This document shows positions 9,537-18,365 of a stretch of DNA of 64,000 nucleotides, in pieces (position 1 is the first letter of the stretch; every line of letters starts with the position of its first letter). Source of the stretch: Paenibacillus sp. GM2 (GTDB taxonomy: Bacteria > Bacillota > Bacilli > Paenibacillales > Paenibacillaceae); assembly GCF_900069005.2 (NCBI RefSeq), contig NZ_LN831279.1, positions 820,130 to 884,129 of the forward strand, in the 5' to 3' direction. Under the pieces are notes generated by a model that was not told where the DNA came from, did no database searches, and worked only from the letters and a program-made list of their open reading frames with translations. The translations under genes were made by a program, and so were the position numbers.

Positions 9537-10568
9537 ATGACCAAGCGCAGCTACATCGTCGCCGGTTATGCCGTCGATGCTCATCTCCCCGATATTACTC
9601 AAGAAGATCTGGCAAAGCTGACTCACCTTAACATCGCTTTTGGTCAGGTAGTTGATCAGCGGATTTCGACCGCTCATCTACGCAATCTGGGAATGCTGCC
9701 GAAGATCAAAAGCCAATATCCTCATTTAAGCATTTTGTTATCGGTCGGTGGCTGGAGTGCTGGCGGGTTTTCGGAAGCCGCTGCGACTGAGGCTGGGAGA
9801 TTACAGATGGCCGATTCGGCGGTACGTATCTTGACGGAGTACCCGTTGGACGGGATAGATCTGGATTGGGAATATCCTTGTTATAGTGAAGCCGGAATTG
9901 CTTCCAGCCCGGCGGATAAGACGAATTTTACATTGCTGCTTAAGACAATGCGGGAAGCGCTTGACGCCAAAGGGGCAGAGGATGGTCGCCATTATATGCT
10001 AACTATCGCTGCCGGGGCTGACCAATATTATGTGGACGGCACCGAGATGGATCAGGTACAGCAATACCTTGATTTTGTACAGTTAATGACCTATGATATG
10101 CGCGGCGGTTTTCAGGTATTGACCGGACATCATACGAATTTGTATACGTCGACAGGGGATTTATTCCGTATTAGTACGGATGCCTCGGTAAACCTGTTCC
10201 TGCGCGCTGGCGTGCCGAGGGAGAAGATTGTAATCGGGGCTGCTTTTTATTCTCGTTTGTGGAATCAGGTGCCTGGCCGCAACCAGGGTCTTCATCAAAT
10301 GGCCGGCACGACGGGCGGGTACGGTCCGGATTATACGGCCTTGGTCAAGGACTACATCAACAAGAACGGTTACACTCGTTATTGGGATGAAGAAGCATTG
10401 GCGCCCTATCTATTCAATGGATCGAGCTTCATATCCTATGAGGATGAACAGTCGATCGGGCATAAATGCACCTATGTGAAGGAAAACGGACTTGCAGGCG
10501 TCATGTTCTGGGAATATAGCTGCGACAACACGCATCGTTTGCTGGATGCGATGTATCGCGGGCTCTAA
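9537..10568 (+). CDS. Glycoside hydrolase family 18 (chitinase-like)
   Basis: The product is 343 residues and forms a GH18 barrel. The signature DGIDLDWEYP is present with catalytic Glu112 as the proton donor, together with the LSVGGWS motif and FWEYSCDN near the end. The family cleaves beta-1,4-linked GlcNAc polymers or the chitobiose core of glycans using the substrate N-acetyl group. ATG 9537 is used, with GGAGTGAAG before it. It has no signal peptide, unlike secreted chitinases, so a cytosolic substrate is expected, such as GlcNAc-containing oligosaccharides released by the fucosidases. It is the last gene of the operon and is followed by a terminator. Confidence 0.85.
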   Translation: MTKRSYIVAGYAVDAHLPDITQEDLAKLTHLNIAFGQVVDQRISTAHLRNLGMLPKIKSQYPHLSILLSVGGWSAGGFSEAAATEAGRLQMADSAVRILTEYPLDGIDLDWEYPCYSEAGIASSPADKTNFTLLLKTMREALDAKGAEDGRHYMLTIAAGADQYYVDGTEMDQVQQYLDFVQLMTYDMRGGFQVLTGHHTNLYTSTGDLFRISTDASVNLFLRAGVPREKIVIGAAFYSRLWNQVPGRNQGLHQMAGTTGGYGPDYTALVKDYINKNGYTRYWDEEALAPYLFNGSSFISYEDEQSIGHKCTYVKENGLAGVMFWEYSCDNTHRLLDAMYRGL

Positions 10569-10589
10569 TACTTATCTTACAGTAGGAGA

Positions 10590-10613
10590 AGGGGCCGCAG
10601 TGGCGGCCCTTTA
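10590..10613 (+). terminator. Terminator after the GH18 gene
   Basis: A GGGCCGC/GCGGCCC stem with a four-base loop is followed by TTT. It closes the fucosidase operon. Confidence 0.6.
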
Positions 10614-10815
10614 ACGGTATTACTCGTTACTCATGCTCATCTGATAACTGAGAAGGCTGAGGGTTAACGGCATGATCTGCATGTTGGGGATATATCCTGA
10701 TTACAGGTATGCTTGCTGCCCGCGGCCTTCTTTTTTGTGCGGGGGTTTTATTCATAACACATCAATTTGTTCATCTCAGGCATCCCGTCTTGGGACCTCG
10801 ACGCTTGATCAGCAG

Positions 10816-11005
10816 TTCTAACGAAACTTGGTATCGCTATTTAGGGGAAAAAGCCCTCTTTTGAAATTTAACGAAACAGTGTATCGCTATTAGAGTAAAT
10901 TAGCAGCCAGAAGCCAAGATTTCTCTTAAATAACGATATGGTGTTTCGTTAGATTTAATTGACTACTGGTTTTGAGAAAATAACGATCGGTAGTTTCATT
11001 AGAAA
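10816..11005. repeat. Composite palindromic repeat cluster A (2 forward + 2 reverse units)
   Basis: Four copies of a roughly 22-bp imperfect palindrome of the type TAACGAAAC-n-GTATCGCTA lie here. Two in one orientation start near 10816 and 10867, and two in the opposite orientation start near 10927 and 10978. The rest of the 600-bp gap between the GH18 terminator and the LacI gene shows no gene. The same four-unit layout recurs near 15.1 and 18.4 kb. Confidence 0.85.
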
Positions 11006-11181
11006 TTTTTTGGAAGGGAGCTTGCCTATGTGATTGTAATGAAAACTATCGATAAACCCTCCGGAGTTGTGTTACCCTATAGCTATAGCAAATCACGTGG
11101 CAGAATTTAGGTGAATGGGACGCTGAGTTGATTGTGGATAGCATTTGGTATTTTTCAATGAAAGTGTGGTAACCGGAGGCA

Positions 11182-12198
11182 ATGAAGGATATTAAAATTA
11201 TCGATGTGGCCAAGCGGGCGAATGTATCGCCGGCCACAGTGTCACGCGTATTGAACGGGAGCAAGCTGGTGAATGCCAAGACAGAACAGCGGGTCATGCA
11301 GGTCATCCGCGAGATGGAGTATATCCCTAACAATATGGGCAAGCAGCTGCGCAGCCGCAAGACGATGACACTAGCGGTTGTAGTCTCGGATGTACTCGTC
11401 TCTTACTATGCGGAGATTATTAAAGGGATCGAGAACATGGCGAATTCTCTCCATTATCGAGTGCTGATCTGCGATGCTCAGAACCAGAGGGCGAAGGAGC
11501 TGGAGTTCCTTTCTTTTCTGGTCAATCATACGGTAGACGCTCTAATTATGGTCACTCCCAGTCTCTCCGATGAGGAGCTAAGCTCTTATGCAGAGGAGGG
11601 CTACCGCCTTGCTGTAATCGGGCGGGAGGTAGGACATCCGTTGATTCCTTGCTCTTTTACAGACAACATTACGTTGGCCAGGGATGTTATACTCCATTTG
11701 ACCGAACAAGGACATCGTAAGATTGCCTTTTTGAGTGGTTACTCTGAAGCTACCGACAGCATTAAACGGTTGGAAGGATTCATCCAGGCTCTTGGAGAGG
11801 CAGGTATTCCATTTGAACAGGGTTTGGTCGAGAACGGCGATTTCTCGGAGGATGGCGGATATGAGGCGTTCAAAAGACTAAGGAGTCAGCGTGAGGATTT
11901 CACCGCTGTATTTGCTGCTAATGATGAGATGGCGCTTGGCGTGTATAAAGCCTGTGCCGAGCTGAGGCTATCAATCCCTGAGCAATTGGCCGTTGTAGGT
12001 GTAGACAATATTCGTCTGACGAACTATGTTGTGCCCAGAATCAGCTCGATGGAGCAGCCTCTATATATGATGGGTTCGGTGCTGGCTGAGAAACTAATTG
12101 ATCAGATTAATGACAACAGGTTAGCCGATCAGAGGCTTTTTGTCTTGAATGCAGAGCTGATTGTTAAGGAATCATCGCTTTGGAAGATATCGGATTGA
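11182..12198 (+). CDS. LacI-family transcriptional regulator
   Basis: The product is 338 residues. The N-terminal LacI helix-turn-helix is IIDVAKRANVSPATVSRVLN, with a hinge helix around residues 50-60 and a periplasmic-binding-protein-like effector domain after it (LAVVVSDV onward; AVVGVDNI near the C-terminus). These proteins repress sugar genes and release DNA on binding a sugar or phosphosugar. ATG 11182 has GGAGG seven bases upstream. It is transcribed alone between two terminators, so its target may be itself or the nearby glycan operon. It lacks the specific features needed to call it CcpA. Confidence 0.87.
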   Translation: MKDIKIIDVAKRANVSPATVSRVLNGSKLVNAKTEQRVMQVIREMEYIPNNMGKQLRSRKTMTLAVVVSDVLVSYYAEIIKGIENMANSLHYRVLICDAQNQRAKELEFLSFLVNHTVDALIMVTPSLSDEELSSYAEEGYRLAVIGREVGHPLIPCSFTDNITLARDVILHLTEQGHRKIAFLSGYSEATDSIKRLEGFIQALGEAGIPFEQGLVENGDFSEDGGYEAFKRLRSQREDFTAVFAANDEMALGVYKACAELRLSIPEQLAVVGVDNIRLTNYVVPRISSMEQPLYMMGSVLAEKLIDQINDNRLADQRLFVLNAELIVKESSLWKISD

Positions 12199-12238
12199 TA
12201 TTAAGACGTCATATTTCAAAATAAATACATAAAGATGG

Positions 12239-12270
12239 AGCTATCTCAATTTAGGGATAGCTTTATTTTT
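12239..12270 (+). terminator. Terminator after the LacI gene
   Basis: An AGCTATC/GATAGCT stem is followed by TTATTTTTT. The 200 bases after it, before ccpN, are A+T-rich and presumably hold the ccpN promoter. Confidence 0.7.
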
Positions 12271-12467
12271 TGCGCGATAAAGTTTATAAGTAAAACATGC
12301 CTATATTTTTATATATGACATACTATTTATTGATTATTCGATCAATGTTGTGTATTATATATTTATCTCTTAGGAATACATATCCAAATAACTGTTATTT
12401 AGGATATATATACTTCGATAAGAGTGTCATATTTAGTAAAGTTAGCATTCGGAAATGGAGGGAACCT

Positions 12468-13112
12468 GTGATTGAACTGACATCTCGTCAATTGGAAATA
12501 ATCGATATCGTGAAGAAGAGGGCTCCGATCACCGGTGAACAAATAGCGGAGAGCCTGAATCTGAGCAGGCCGACGATTCGAAGCGACCTCTCCATTCTGG
12601 TCATGCTTGAATATATCGATGCGAAACCGAAGGTAGGTTATTTCCCCGGTAAGAAGGCTGCGGCCCGGTTATCAGGAGGATATTTACTGAAGGAGACCAA
12701 GGTCAAGGATATCCAGAGCAATCCGATTATTATCCGTGAGGCTACGACAATTCAAGATGCTGTTGTGACCCTTTTCCTGCAGGATGTGGGCACTCTTATG
12801 ATCTGTGATGCTGACGGCAAGCTAGCCGGAGTTGCGTCACGCAAGGATTTTCTTAAGGTAACGTTAGGGAATCCTGCTGCAGTATCGATGCCAGTAAGTA
12901 TGGTCATGACCAGGCAGTCCAAGGTAGTCACTGTGTCTCCTGAAGACTCGGTGCTCGATGCAGCACATAAGATGATTTTCTATGAAGTAGATAGCTTACC
13001 TGTTGTCGTTCAGAGTGAGATGGGGCAGGAAGGTACGGGACCTGACTTGGTGGGTAGATTGACCAAAGCCTCAATCATTAAATTTATATTAGAAGTAGAA
13101 GCCAATGGATAA
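12468..13112 (+). CDS. ccpN: CcpN-type repressor: HTH plus CBS domain pair
   Basis: The product is 214 residues, close to the length known for Bacillus subtilis CcpN. A DeoR/HTH_11-like helix-turn-helix occupies about residues 5-60 (GEQIAESLNLSRPTIRSDL), and two CBS motifs follow from about residue 80 to the end. In B. subtilis CcpN represses the gluconeogenic genes gapB and pckA in the presence of glucose. The start is GTG 12468, with GGAGGG five bases upstream; the longer frame from 12297 has no ribosome-binding site. It is followed almost at once by yqfL, the arrangement known in Bacillus, which supports the call. Confidence 0.87.
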   Translation: MIELTSRQLEIIDIVKKRAPITGEQIAESLNLSRPTIRSDLSILVMLEYIDAKPKVGYFPGKKAAARLSGGYLLKETKVKDIQSNPIIIREATTIQDAVVTLFLQDVGTLMICDADGKLAGVASRKDFLKVTLGNPAAVSMPVSMVMTRQSKVVTVSPEDSVLDAAHKMIFYEVDSLPVVVQSEMGQEGTGPDLVGRLTKASIIKFILEVEANG

Positions 13113-13139
13113 TGGGTGAAACCGGGGGGAAGAAGGAGA

Positions 13140-13970
13140 ATGGAGCAAGCTTCGCATTATGTTACGATTGTCTCTGATTCGATCGGGGATACGGCGGATG
13201 CCGTCGTGCAGGCTGTCATACATCAGTTTCAGAATCAGCGCGTTACAATTCGCCGTTACGGCAATGTAAGAAGCGAGGATGAACTGCGAAAGCTGATGGA
13301 GGAGACGGCCCCGCTCAACGGATTCGTCGCCTATACTCTTGTTCAACCCGAGCTGCGGGAGATGATTCGGGAAGAAGCTGTCCGCCTGGACCTGAGGATT
13401 GTCGATATTATGGGGCCGATGATGCAGGCATTTATCGATACCTTCGATGATTCGCCGCAGGAGCGGCCGGGTCTGTTGCATCAGCTTGACGATAAGTATT
13501 TTCGCAGAATGGAGGCGATTGAATTTACGGTCGCCTGCGATGATGGACGCGATCTTGGAGCGATGCTGAAGGCGGATATCGTGCTGCTCGGGATGTCGCG
13601 GACCTCGAAGACACCGCTTAGTATTTTTCTGGCGCACCGGGGCAAGAAGGTGGTTAATTATGCGGTTGTTCCGGAGGTTGGACCGCCGCAGGAACTGCTT
13701 AGTCTTCCTTCTAACCGGGTGATTGGATTGACGATGAAGCCGGAGTATATGTTGAAGATTCGCTCCGAGCGGCTCAAGATGCTAGGGTTGCCTGAGGGCT
13801 CCCAATACGCCAGTCTGGAGCGGATTCGCGAAGAGACGGAATATGCGATGGCACTGTATGCCAAGCTGGGCTGCCCGGTCATTGACATTACGAACAAAGC
13901 AATTGAGGAGACCGCCGGGGTTATTATGGGGCATATTTCAGATTCACCGGAAGATGAATTAGGAAATTAA
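13140..13970 (+). CDS. yqfL: PEP synthase / pyruvate,phosphate dikinase regulatory protein
   Basis: The product is 276 residues. It is a bifunctional ADP-dependent kinase / phosphate-dependent phosphorylase of the DUF299 family, which switches PPDK or PEP synthase off and on by threonine phosphorylation. The family P-loop appears as GMSRTSKTP at residues 151-159. The N-terminal VSDSIGDTAD motif is also typical. ATG 13140 is chosen by family length, though the GGGGG stretch before it sits at mixed spacing and GTG 13116 is possible. It follows ccpN by 27 bases in an operon. Together they form a control pair for pyruvate-to-PEP flux; no PPDK gene is in the window. Confidence 0.88.
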   Translation: MEQASHYVTIVSDSIGDTADAVVQAVIHQFQNQRVTIRRYGNVRSEDELRKLMEETAPLNGFVAYTLVQPELREMIREEAVRLDLRIVDIMGPMMQAFIDTFDDSPQERPGLLHQLDDKYFRRMEAIEFTVACDDGRDLGAMLKADIVLLGMSRTSKTPLSIFLAHRGKKVVNYAVVPEVGPPQELLSLPSNRVIGLTMKPEYMLKIRSERLKMLGLPEGSQYASLERIREETEYAMALYAKLGCPVIDITNKAIEETAGVIMGHISDSPEDELGN

Positions 13971-14018
13971 TCAAAGGGTTTATATTGATCTAATCGTTAT
14001 TAACTGGGGGGAAATCAA

Positions 14019-15011
14019 ATGGAACGGGAATTAGCTTTGGAGATCGTACGTGTAACTGAAATGGGGGCTTTATCCTCCGCGTGCTTCATTGGCAGAGGTG
14101 ATAAGAATGCTGCTGACCAAGCTGCTACCACAGCTATTCGTTCCATGTTCGATTCCGTATCGATTGACGGGACGGTGGTCATCGGTGAAGGGGAGATGGA
14201 TGATGCACCGATGCTCTATATCGGCGAGAAGGTCGGGAACAAGCAAGGACCTTCCGTAGATGTAGCGGTAGATCCGTTGGAGGGGACCGAGGTAGTTGCC
14301 CGCGGTCTGGAGAATGCGCAATCTGTTATCGCGATTGCGGATAGAGGGAGCCTTTTGCACGCGCCTGACATTTATATGGAGAAGCTGGCTTGTGGTCCGC
14401 AGTTGGCCGGCAAGCTTAGCCTTGAAGATCCGGTAGATGTTACTTTACAGAAAGCCAGTCAGATTACGGGCAAGGCGATATCCGAGCTTAAGATTATGGT
14501 GCTTGACCGGGAACGTCATCAAGGCTTGATCAACAGTCTGCGTCAGGCTGGCGTGCGTGTGAAGCTGCTCGATCATGGCGATATAGCGGGAGCGATAGCT
14601 ACTGCATTGCCTGACAATGAAGTGGATCTATACATGGGCTCCGGTGGAGCGCCCGAAGGGGTGCTGGCCGCAGCCGCTCTCAAATGTCTTGGCGGGGAGA
14701 TGCAGGGCCGACTCCTGCCTCAGGGGCCGTTCGAGCTGCAGCGTTGTCATATGATGGGGCTGGACGATCCGCTGCGGGTCCTGCACATGGAGGATATGGT
14801 CGGTACCGGCGATGTGATCTTCGCAGCAACCGGCGTAAGTACCGGTGAATTTCTGACCGGGGTACGATTTATCGGCAATGACCGGGCCGAGACCCATTCG
14901 GTCATTATGCGGGCACAAAGCCGCACGATCCGGTATATCCGCAGCATTCATTATCTGCCAAGCAAGGGGATTGATTTGGATGCGGGCTTCAGACATGCCG
15001 AGGCCATGTAG
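14019..15011 (+). CDS. glpX: Fructose-1,6-bisphosphatase class II
   Basis: The product is 330 residues. It hydrolyses fructose-1,6-bisphosphate to fructose-6-phosphate in gluconeogenesis. The GlpX metal-binding motifs IGEGEMDDAPMLYIGE and VDPLEGTE are intact, and the length is normal for the family. ATG 14019 is preceded by GGGGGGA. It lies 48 bases after yqfL and probably belongs to the ccpN-yqfL-glpX unit, which ends at a strong terminator. The combination of a gluconeogenic repressor, a PPDK regulator and a gluconeogenic phosphatase argues that the unit sets the direction of carbon flow. Confidence 0.92.
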   Translation: MERELALEIVRVTEMGALSSACFIGRGDKNAADQAATTAIRSMFDSVSIDGTVVIGEGEMDDAPMLYIGEKVGNKQGPSVDVAVDPLEGTEVVARGLENAQSVIAIADRGSLLHAPDIYMEKLACGPQLAGKLSLEDPVDVTLQKASQITGKAISELKIMVLDRERHQGLINSLRQAGVRVKLLDHGDIAGAIATALPDNEVDLYMGSGGAPEGVLAAAALKCLGGEMQGRLLPQGPFELQRCHMMGLDDPLRVLHMEDMVGTGDVIFAATGVSTGEFLTGVRFIGNDRAETHSVIMRAQSRTIRYIRSIHYLPSKGIDLDAGFRHAEAM

Positions 15012-15093
15012 CAACAAGCGGCCGATTCCGGTCGGAGTATCTTTTCCAACTTTTCCAATGTAGTTGTTATTTTGTTATAACTCCGTTTATTTG

Positions 15094-15138
15094 CGGAGGA
15101 GCTTGACTATCCTAGTCAGGTTCCTCCGATTTTTTTTG
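15094..15138 (+). terminator. Terminator after glpX
   Basis: A long CGGAGGA...TCCTCCG stem with a GAC/GTC inner pair is followed by eight T residues. Confidence 0.85.
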
Positions 15139-15139
15139 C

Positions 15140-15327
15140 TCTAACGAAACAGGGTATCGTTATTCGTGGTCAAAAGGGTCGTTCCTAAATCTAACGAAAC
15201 AGGGTAACGCTATTGGAGGCAATTGAAGGCTGAAAGTCAGAATATTGTTGAAATAACGCTATGGTGTTTCGTTAAAATATTTTTGTTGGTGTTTTTGTGG
15301 AAATAACGATCTGTAGTTTCGTTAGAA
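15140..15327. repeat. Composite palindromic repeat cluster B (2 forward + 2 reverse units)
   Basis: Forward units CTAACGAAACAGGGTATCG (15141) and CTAACGAAACAGGGTAACG (15191) are followed by reverse units AACGCTATGGTGTTTCGTT (about 15253) and AACGATCTGTAGTTTCGTT (about 15303). The order and spacing closely match cluster A. The cluster starts at the end of the glpX terminator and runs into the tandem array. Confidence 0.87.
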
Positions 15328-15360
15328 TAAAAGCAAAAGTCCGAACCGCAGCAAGATTCC

Positions 15361-16031
15361 GGTGAGCAGTGTAAGATCGCAGGTAGTACAGGCTTCGGGT
15401 GAACTGTGCAACATCGCAGGTAGTCCAAGGCCCACGGTGAATTGCTGTAACGCCGCAGGTAGTACAGGCTTCGGGTGAACTGTGCAATATCGTAAGTAGT
15501 CCAAGGCCCACGGTGAATTGCTGTAACGCCGCAGGTAGTACAGGCTTCGGGTGAACTGTGCAATATCGTAAGTAGTCCAGGCTCCTGGTGAGCAGTGTAA
15601 GATCGCAGGTAGTACAGGCTTCGGGTGAACTGTGCAACATCGCAGGTAGTCCAAGGCCCACGGTGAATTGCTGTAACGCCGCAGGTAGTCTAGGCTTCGG
15701 GTGAACTGTGCAACATCGCAGGTAGTCCAAGGCCCACGGTGAATTGCTGTAACGCCGCAGGTAGTCCAGGCTCCTTGGTGAACTGTGCAACATCGTAAGT
15801 AGTCCAGGCTTCGAGTGAACTGTGCAACATCGCAGGTAGTCCAGGCTTCGGGTGAACTGTACAACATCGCAAGTAGTCTAGGCTTCGGGTGAACTGTGCA
15901 ACATCGCAGGTAGTCCAAGGCCCAAGGTGAATTGCTGTAACGCCGCAGGTGGTCTAGGCTCCTGGTGAACTACGCAACGTCGAGGTAGCCCAAATTCCCT
16001 GTTAAGCTGCTGTAATCGTAGGGTAGTGGCT
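15361..16031. repeat. Tandem array of about 17 alternating 37- and 39-bp units
   Basis: Units start with GTAGT and come in two main types: a 37-bp type containing ACAGGCTTCGGGTGAACTG and a 39-bp type containing CCAAGGCCCACGGTGAATTG. They often alternate, with sporadic variants near the right end. There are no unique spacers, so this is not CRISPR. Both unit lengths break the reading frame, so the long minus-strand frames across it are by-products of repetition. From 16031 to the ytpB start only an AT-rich promoter-like stretch and a short GGGCCGACAT duplication are seen. Confidence 0.9.
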
Positions 16032-16233
16032 TTTTGGGCCGACATTGGGCCGACATAAGTAGGCAAATCGAGTCTGTGAATGCTGGTTTCTTCGTATAGC
16101 ACGAAATTTATCTAAAAGTTAAAGCATGTGATTTAGTTTATTTGTACATTAAGATGGAACATATTATAATTAGAATGGTTTTTAGTATGCAGATGGACCG
16201 TGTTAGATCTATCAACGTTGTGGAGGCAGGCCA

Positions 16234-17313
16234 TTGATTGAACTTGAGCAGGACCGTAACCAGTTCCCGCGCGAGCCGCTAAGGCTAATGAGCCGGGTGT
16301 ATAAGTTTATACTTCCCGATGTGCGCAAGGAATTGGAAGGTTGGAGGAAGGTCGCAGGGGAGATTCCTGATCCAGAGCTGAGAAAGCAGGCGCTGGCCAG
16401 CATTCAGACAAAGGAATTTCATTGTCAGGGTGGGGCAGTATATGCAGCGGCGAATTTGCCGAAACGACATATTTTAATTCCATTGATTGTTGCTTTTCAA
16501 ACGATCAGCGATTATTTAGATAATTTATGTGATCGAAGTACTTCAATGAATGCTGATGATTTTCGTTTATTGCATCAAAGCATGCTGGACGCAGTGAATC
16601 CGAGGACTGAGCTTGAAGATTATTATGCTTTGCGTGAAGAAAAGGATGATGGAGGGTATTTGCACCAGCTTGTCCAGACTTGCCGGGACAATATTGCTTT
16701 ACTGCCGGGATATCTTGCGGCAAAGCCCTATATCCAGGATCTCGTCGGGTTGTACACTGATCTTCAGGTTTACAAGCATATTAAGCCGAGTCTTCGTGAA
16801 GATGCCCTCATCCAGTGGTGGGATCAACACAAGGAACGTACCCCTCATTTACAGTGGAATGAATTTGCTGCCGCCACTGGCTCGACATTAGGGGTATTTA
16901 TGCTTTTTCTGGCAGCGAGTAACAAGGAGTTGGATCAAGGCAGCGCCGAGACGATTCGCGATGCTTACTTCCCGCATGTTTGTGGTCTACATATTATGCT
17001 TGATTATTTGATTGATCAGGAGGAAGATGAGATTGGCGGGGATCTGAATTTCTGCAGTTACTATGACAGCAAGGAAATAATGCTGCAGCGGATAGCCTAC
17101 ATTGTAGAAGGTGCTCGCCATGACATTAAGAAGCTTCCTGCATCGTCATTTCACCGAATGATTATCGAAGGATTGCTGGCCCTGTATTTATCAGATCCTA
17201 AGGTGAGCCAGCAGCAGGAAATCTATGATGTTTCTAAGCGTTTGATGAAAAGGAGCCCGCTGATGAGGCTGTTCTTCTTCGCCAATAGCAAGTGGATCCG
17301 CAAACGCCTGTAA
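16234..17313 (+). CDS. ytpB: Tetraprenyl-beta-curcumene synthase-like (DUF2600)
   Basis: The product is 359 residues. It matches the YtpB family, which in Bacillus subtilis cyclises tetraprenyl diphosphate to tetraprenyl-beta-curcumene, a C35 sesquarterpene precursor of membrane terpenoids linked to spores. A metal-binding ISDYLDNLCDR segment and the acidic DYLIDQEEDE stretch are visible. It is mostly helical without a signal peptide. The start is TTG 16234, with GGAGG seven bases before. It precedes pfkA by 54 bases with no terminator between, so the two may be co-transcribed. Function is from the family; the product here is inferred. Confidence 0.85.
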   Translation: MIELEQDRNQFPREPLRLMSRVYKFILPDVRKELEGWRKVAGEIPDPELRKQALASIQTKEFHCQGGAVYAAANLPKRHILIPLIVAFQTISDYLDNLCDRSTSMNADDFRLLHQSMLDAVNPRTELEDYYALREEKDDGGYLHQLVQTCRDNIALLPGYLAAKPYIQDLVGLYTDLQVYKHIKPSLREDALIQWWDQHKERTPHLQWNEFAAATGSTLGVFMLFLAASNKELDQGSAETIRDAYFPHVCGLHIMLDYLIDQEEDEIGGDLNFCSYYDSKEIMLQRIAYIVEGARHDIKKLPASSFHRMIIEGLLALYLSDPKVSQQQEIYDVSKRLMKRSPLMRLFFFANSKWIRKRL

Positions 17314-17367
17314 TTTACGCATTTAAAAGTTGTTTAAAGTTTTATTAATTATTAGGAGGAAATCATC

Positions 17368-18339
17368 ATGTCAGCAGTTAAAAAAATCGCAGTCCTTACC
17401 AGTGGTGGAGATTCCCAGGGCATGAACGCGGCTGTACGCGCCGTTGTACGCAGTGGATTGTATTATGGCTTGGAAGTATTCGGAGTTCAAAGAGGGTATC
17501 AAGGTCTCTTGAATAATGATATTTTCTCCATGGATATTCGCAGCGTCGGTGATATTATTCAACGCGGTGGCACGATTCTTCAATCGGCTCGCTGTCTGGA
17601 ATTCAGAACGCCTGAAGGTCAGCAGAAGGGTGCGCAAATTTTACGCGATCGCGGCATCGACGGCCTGGTCGTTATCGGCGGCGACGGCTCCTATCAAGGC
17701 GCAGAGAAACTAAGCAAGCTGGGCATTAAGACGATGGGCTTGCCAGGTACGATCGATAATGATATTTCTTTCACCGACTATACCATCGGCTTTGATACTG
17801 CGGTAGGGATTGTCGTTGATGCTGTCAACAAACTGCGTGACACGATGTCTTCCCATGAACGGGCTTCGGTCGTTGAAGTGATGGGTCGTCATTCTGGCGA
17901 CATTGCTCTTTATTCCGGCCTGGCTTCTGGGGCTGAGACGATCCTTGTTCCTGAAGTACCATTCGACCTGAACGAAGTAGCAGACCGGATGCGACAGAAC
18001 TTTGACAACGGCAAGAGACATAGTATCGTCATCGTTGCTGAAGGTGTGGGCAAAGGCGAAGAAGTGGTTGAAGCAATCAAGAAGCGCCAGCCATCCTTGG
18101 AGCCGCGTGCAACGGTGCTTGGACATATCCAACGTGGCGGATGCCCGACTCCATTCGACCGCAACCTGGCGAGCAGACTTGGTGATTTCGCTGTACGCAG
18201 CCTGATTGCTGGTGAATCGAACAAAGCCTGCGGTATGATCGGCGGAGAGATGGTACTGACTGACATCGAGAAAGTGGTAGCGACCAAAAAGCCGTTCGAT
18301 ATGAAAATGTACGAACTGGCTTCCCGTTTGTCTCAATAA
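17368..18339 (+). CDS. pfkA: ATP-dependent 6-phosphofructokinase
   Basis: The product is 323 residues. It phosphorylates fructose-6-phosphate to the 1,6-bisphosphate, the committed step of glycolysis and the reverse of the glpX reaction. The motifs TSGGDSQGMNA, GGDGSYQGA and PGTIDNDI (catalytic Asp) are intact, with the usual length. ATG 17368 follows AGGAGGAAATC. It stands apart from pyk or accA, its common partners in Bacillus, and sits instead behind ytpB. It ends at a strong terminator. Confidence 0.95.
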   Translation: MSAVKKIAVLTSGGDSQGMNAAVRAVVRSGLYYGLEVFGVQRGYQGLLNNDIFSMDIRSVGDIIQRGGTILQSARCLEFRTPEGQQKGAQILRDRGIDGLVVIGGDGSYQGAEKLSKLGIKTMGLPGTIDNDISFTDYTIGFDTAVGIVVDAVNKLRDTMSSHERASVVEVMGRHSGDIALYSGLASGAETILVPEVPFDLNEVADRMRQNFDNGKRHSIVIVAEGVGKGEEVVEAIKKRQPSLEPRATVLGHIQRGGCPTPFDRNLASRLGDFAVRSLIAGESNKACGMIGGEMVLTDIEKVVATKKPFDMKMYELASRLSQ

Positions 18340-18365
18340 GGGAGCATAGAGCTACTACTTAATTA

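Noticed and set aside
15237..15918. Long minus-strand open frames across the tandem array
   Set aside because: They arise because the repeat unit lacks stops; unit lengths of 37 and 39 shift the frame, there is no ribosome-binding site, and the predicted peptides are just translated repeats.
15361..16031. CRISPR array
   Set aside because: The units follow each other without unique spacers, and no cas genes are in the window.
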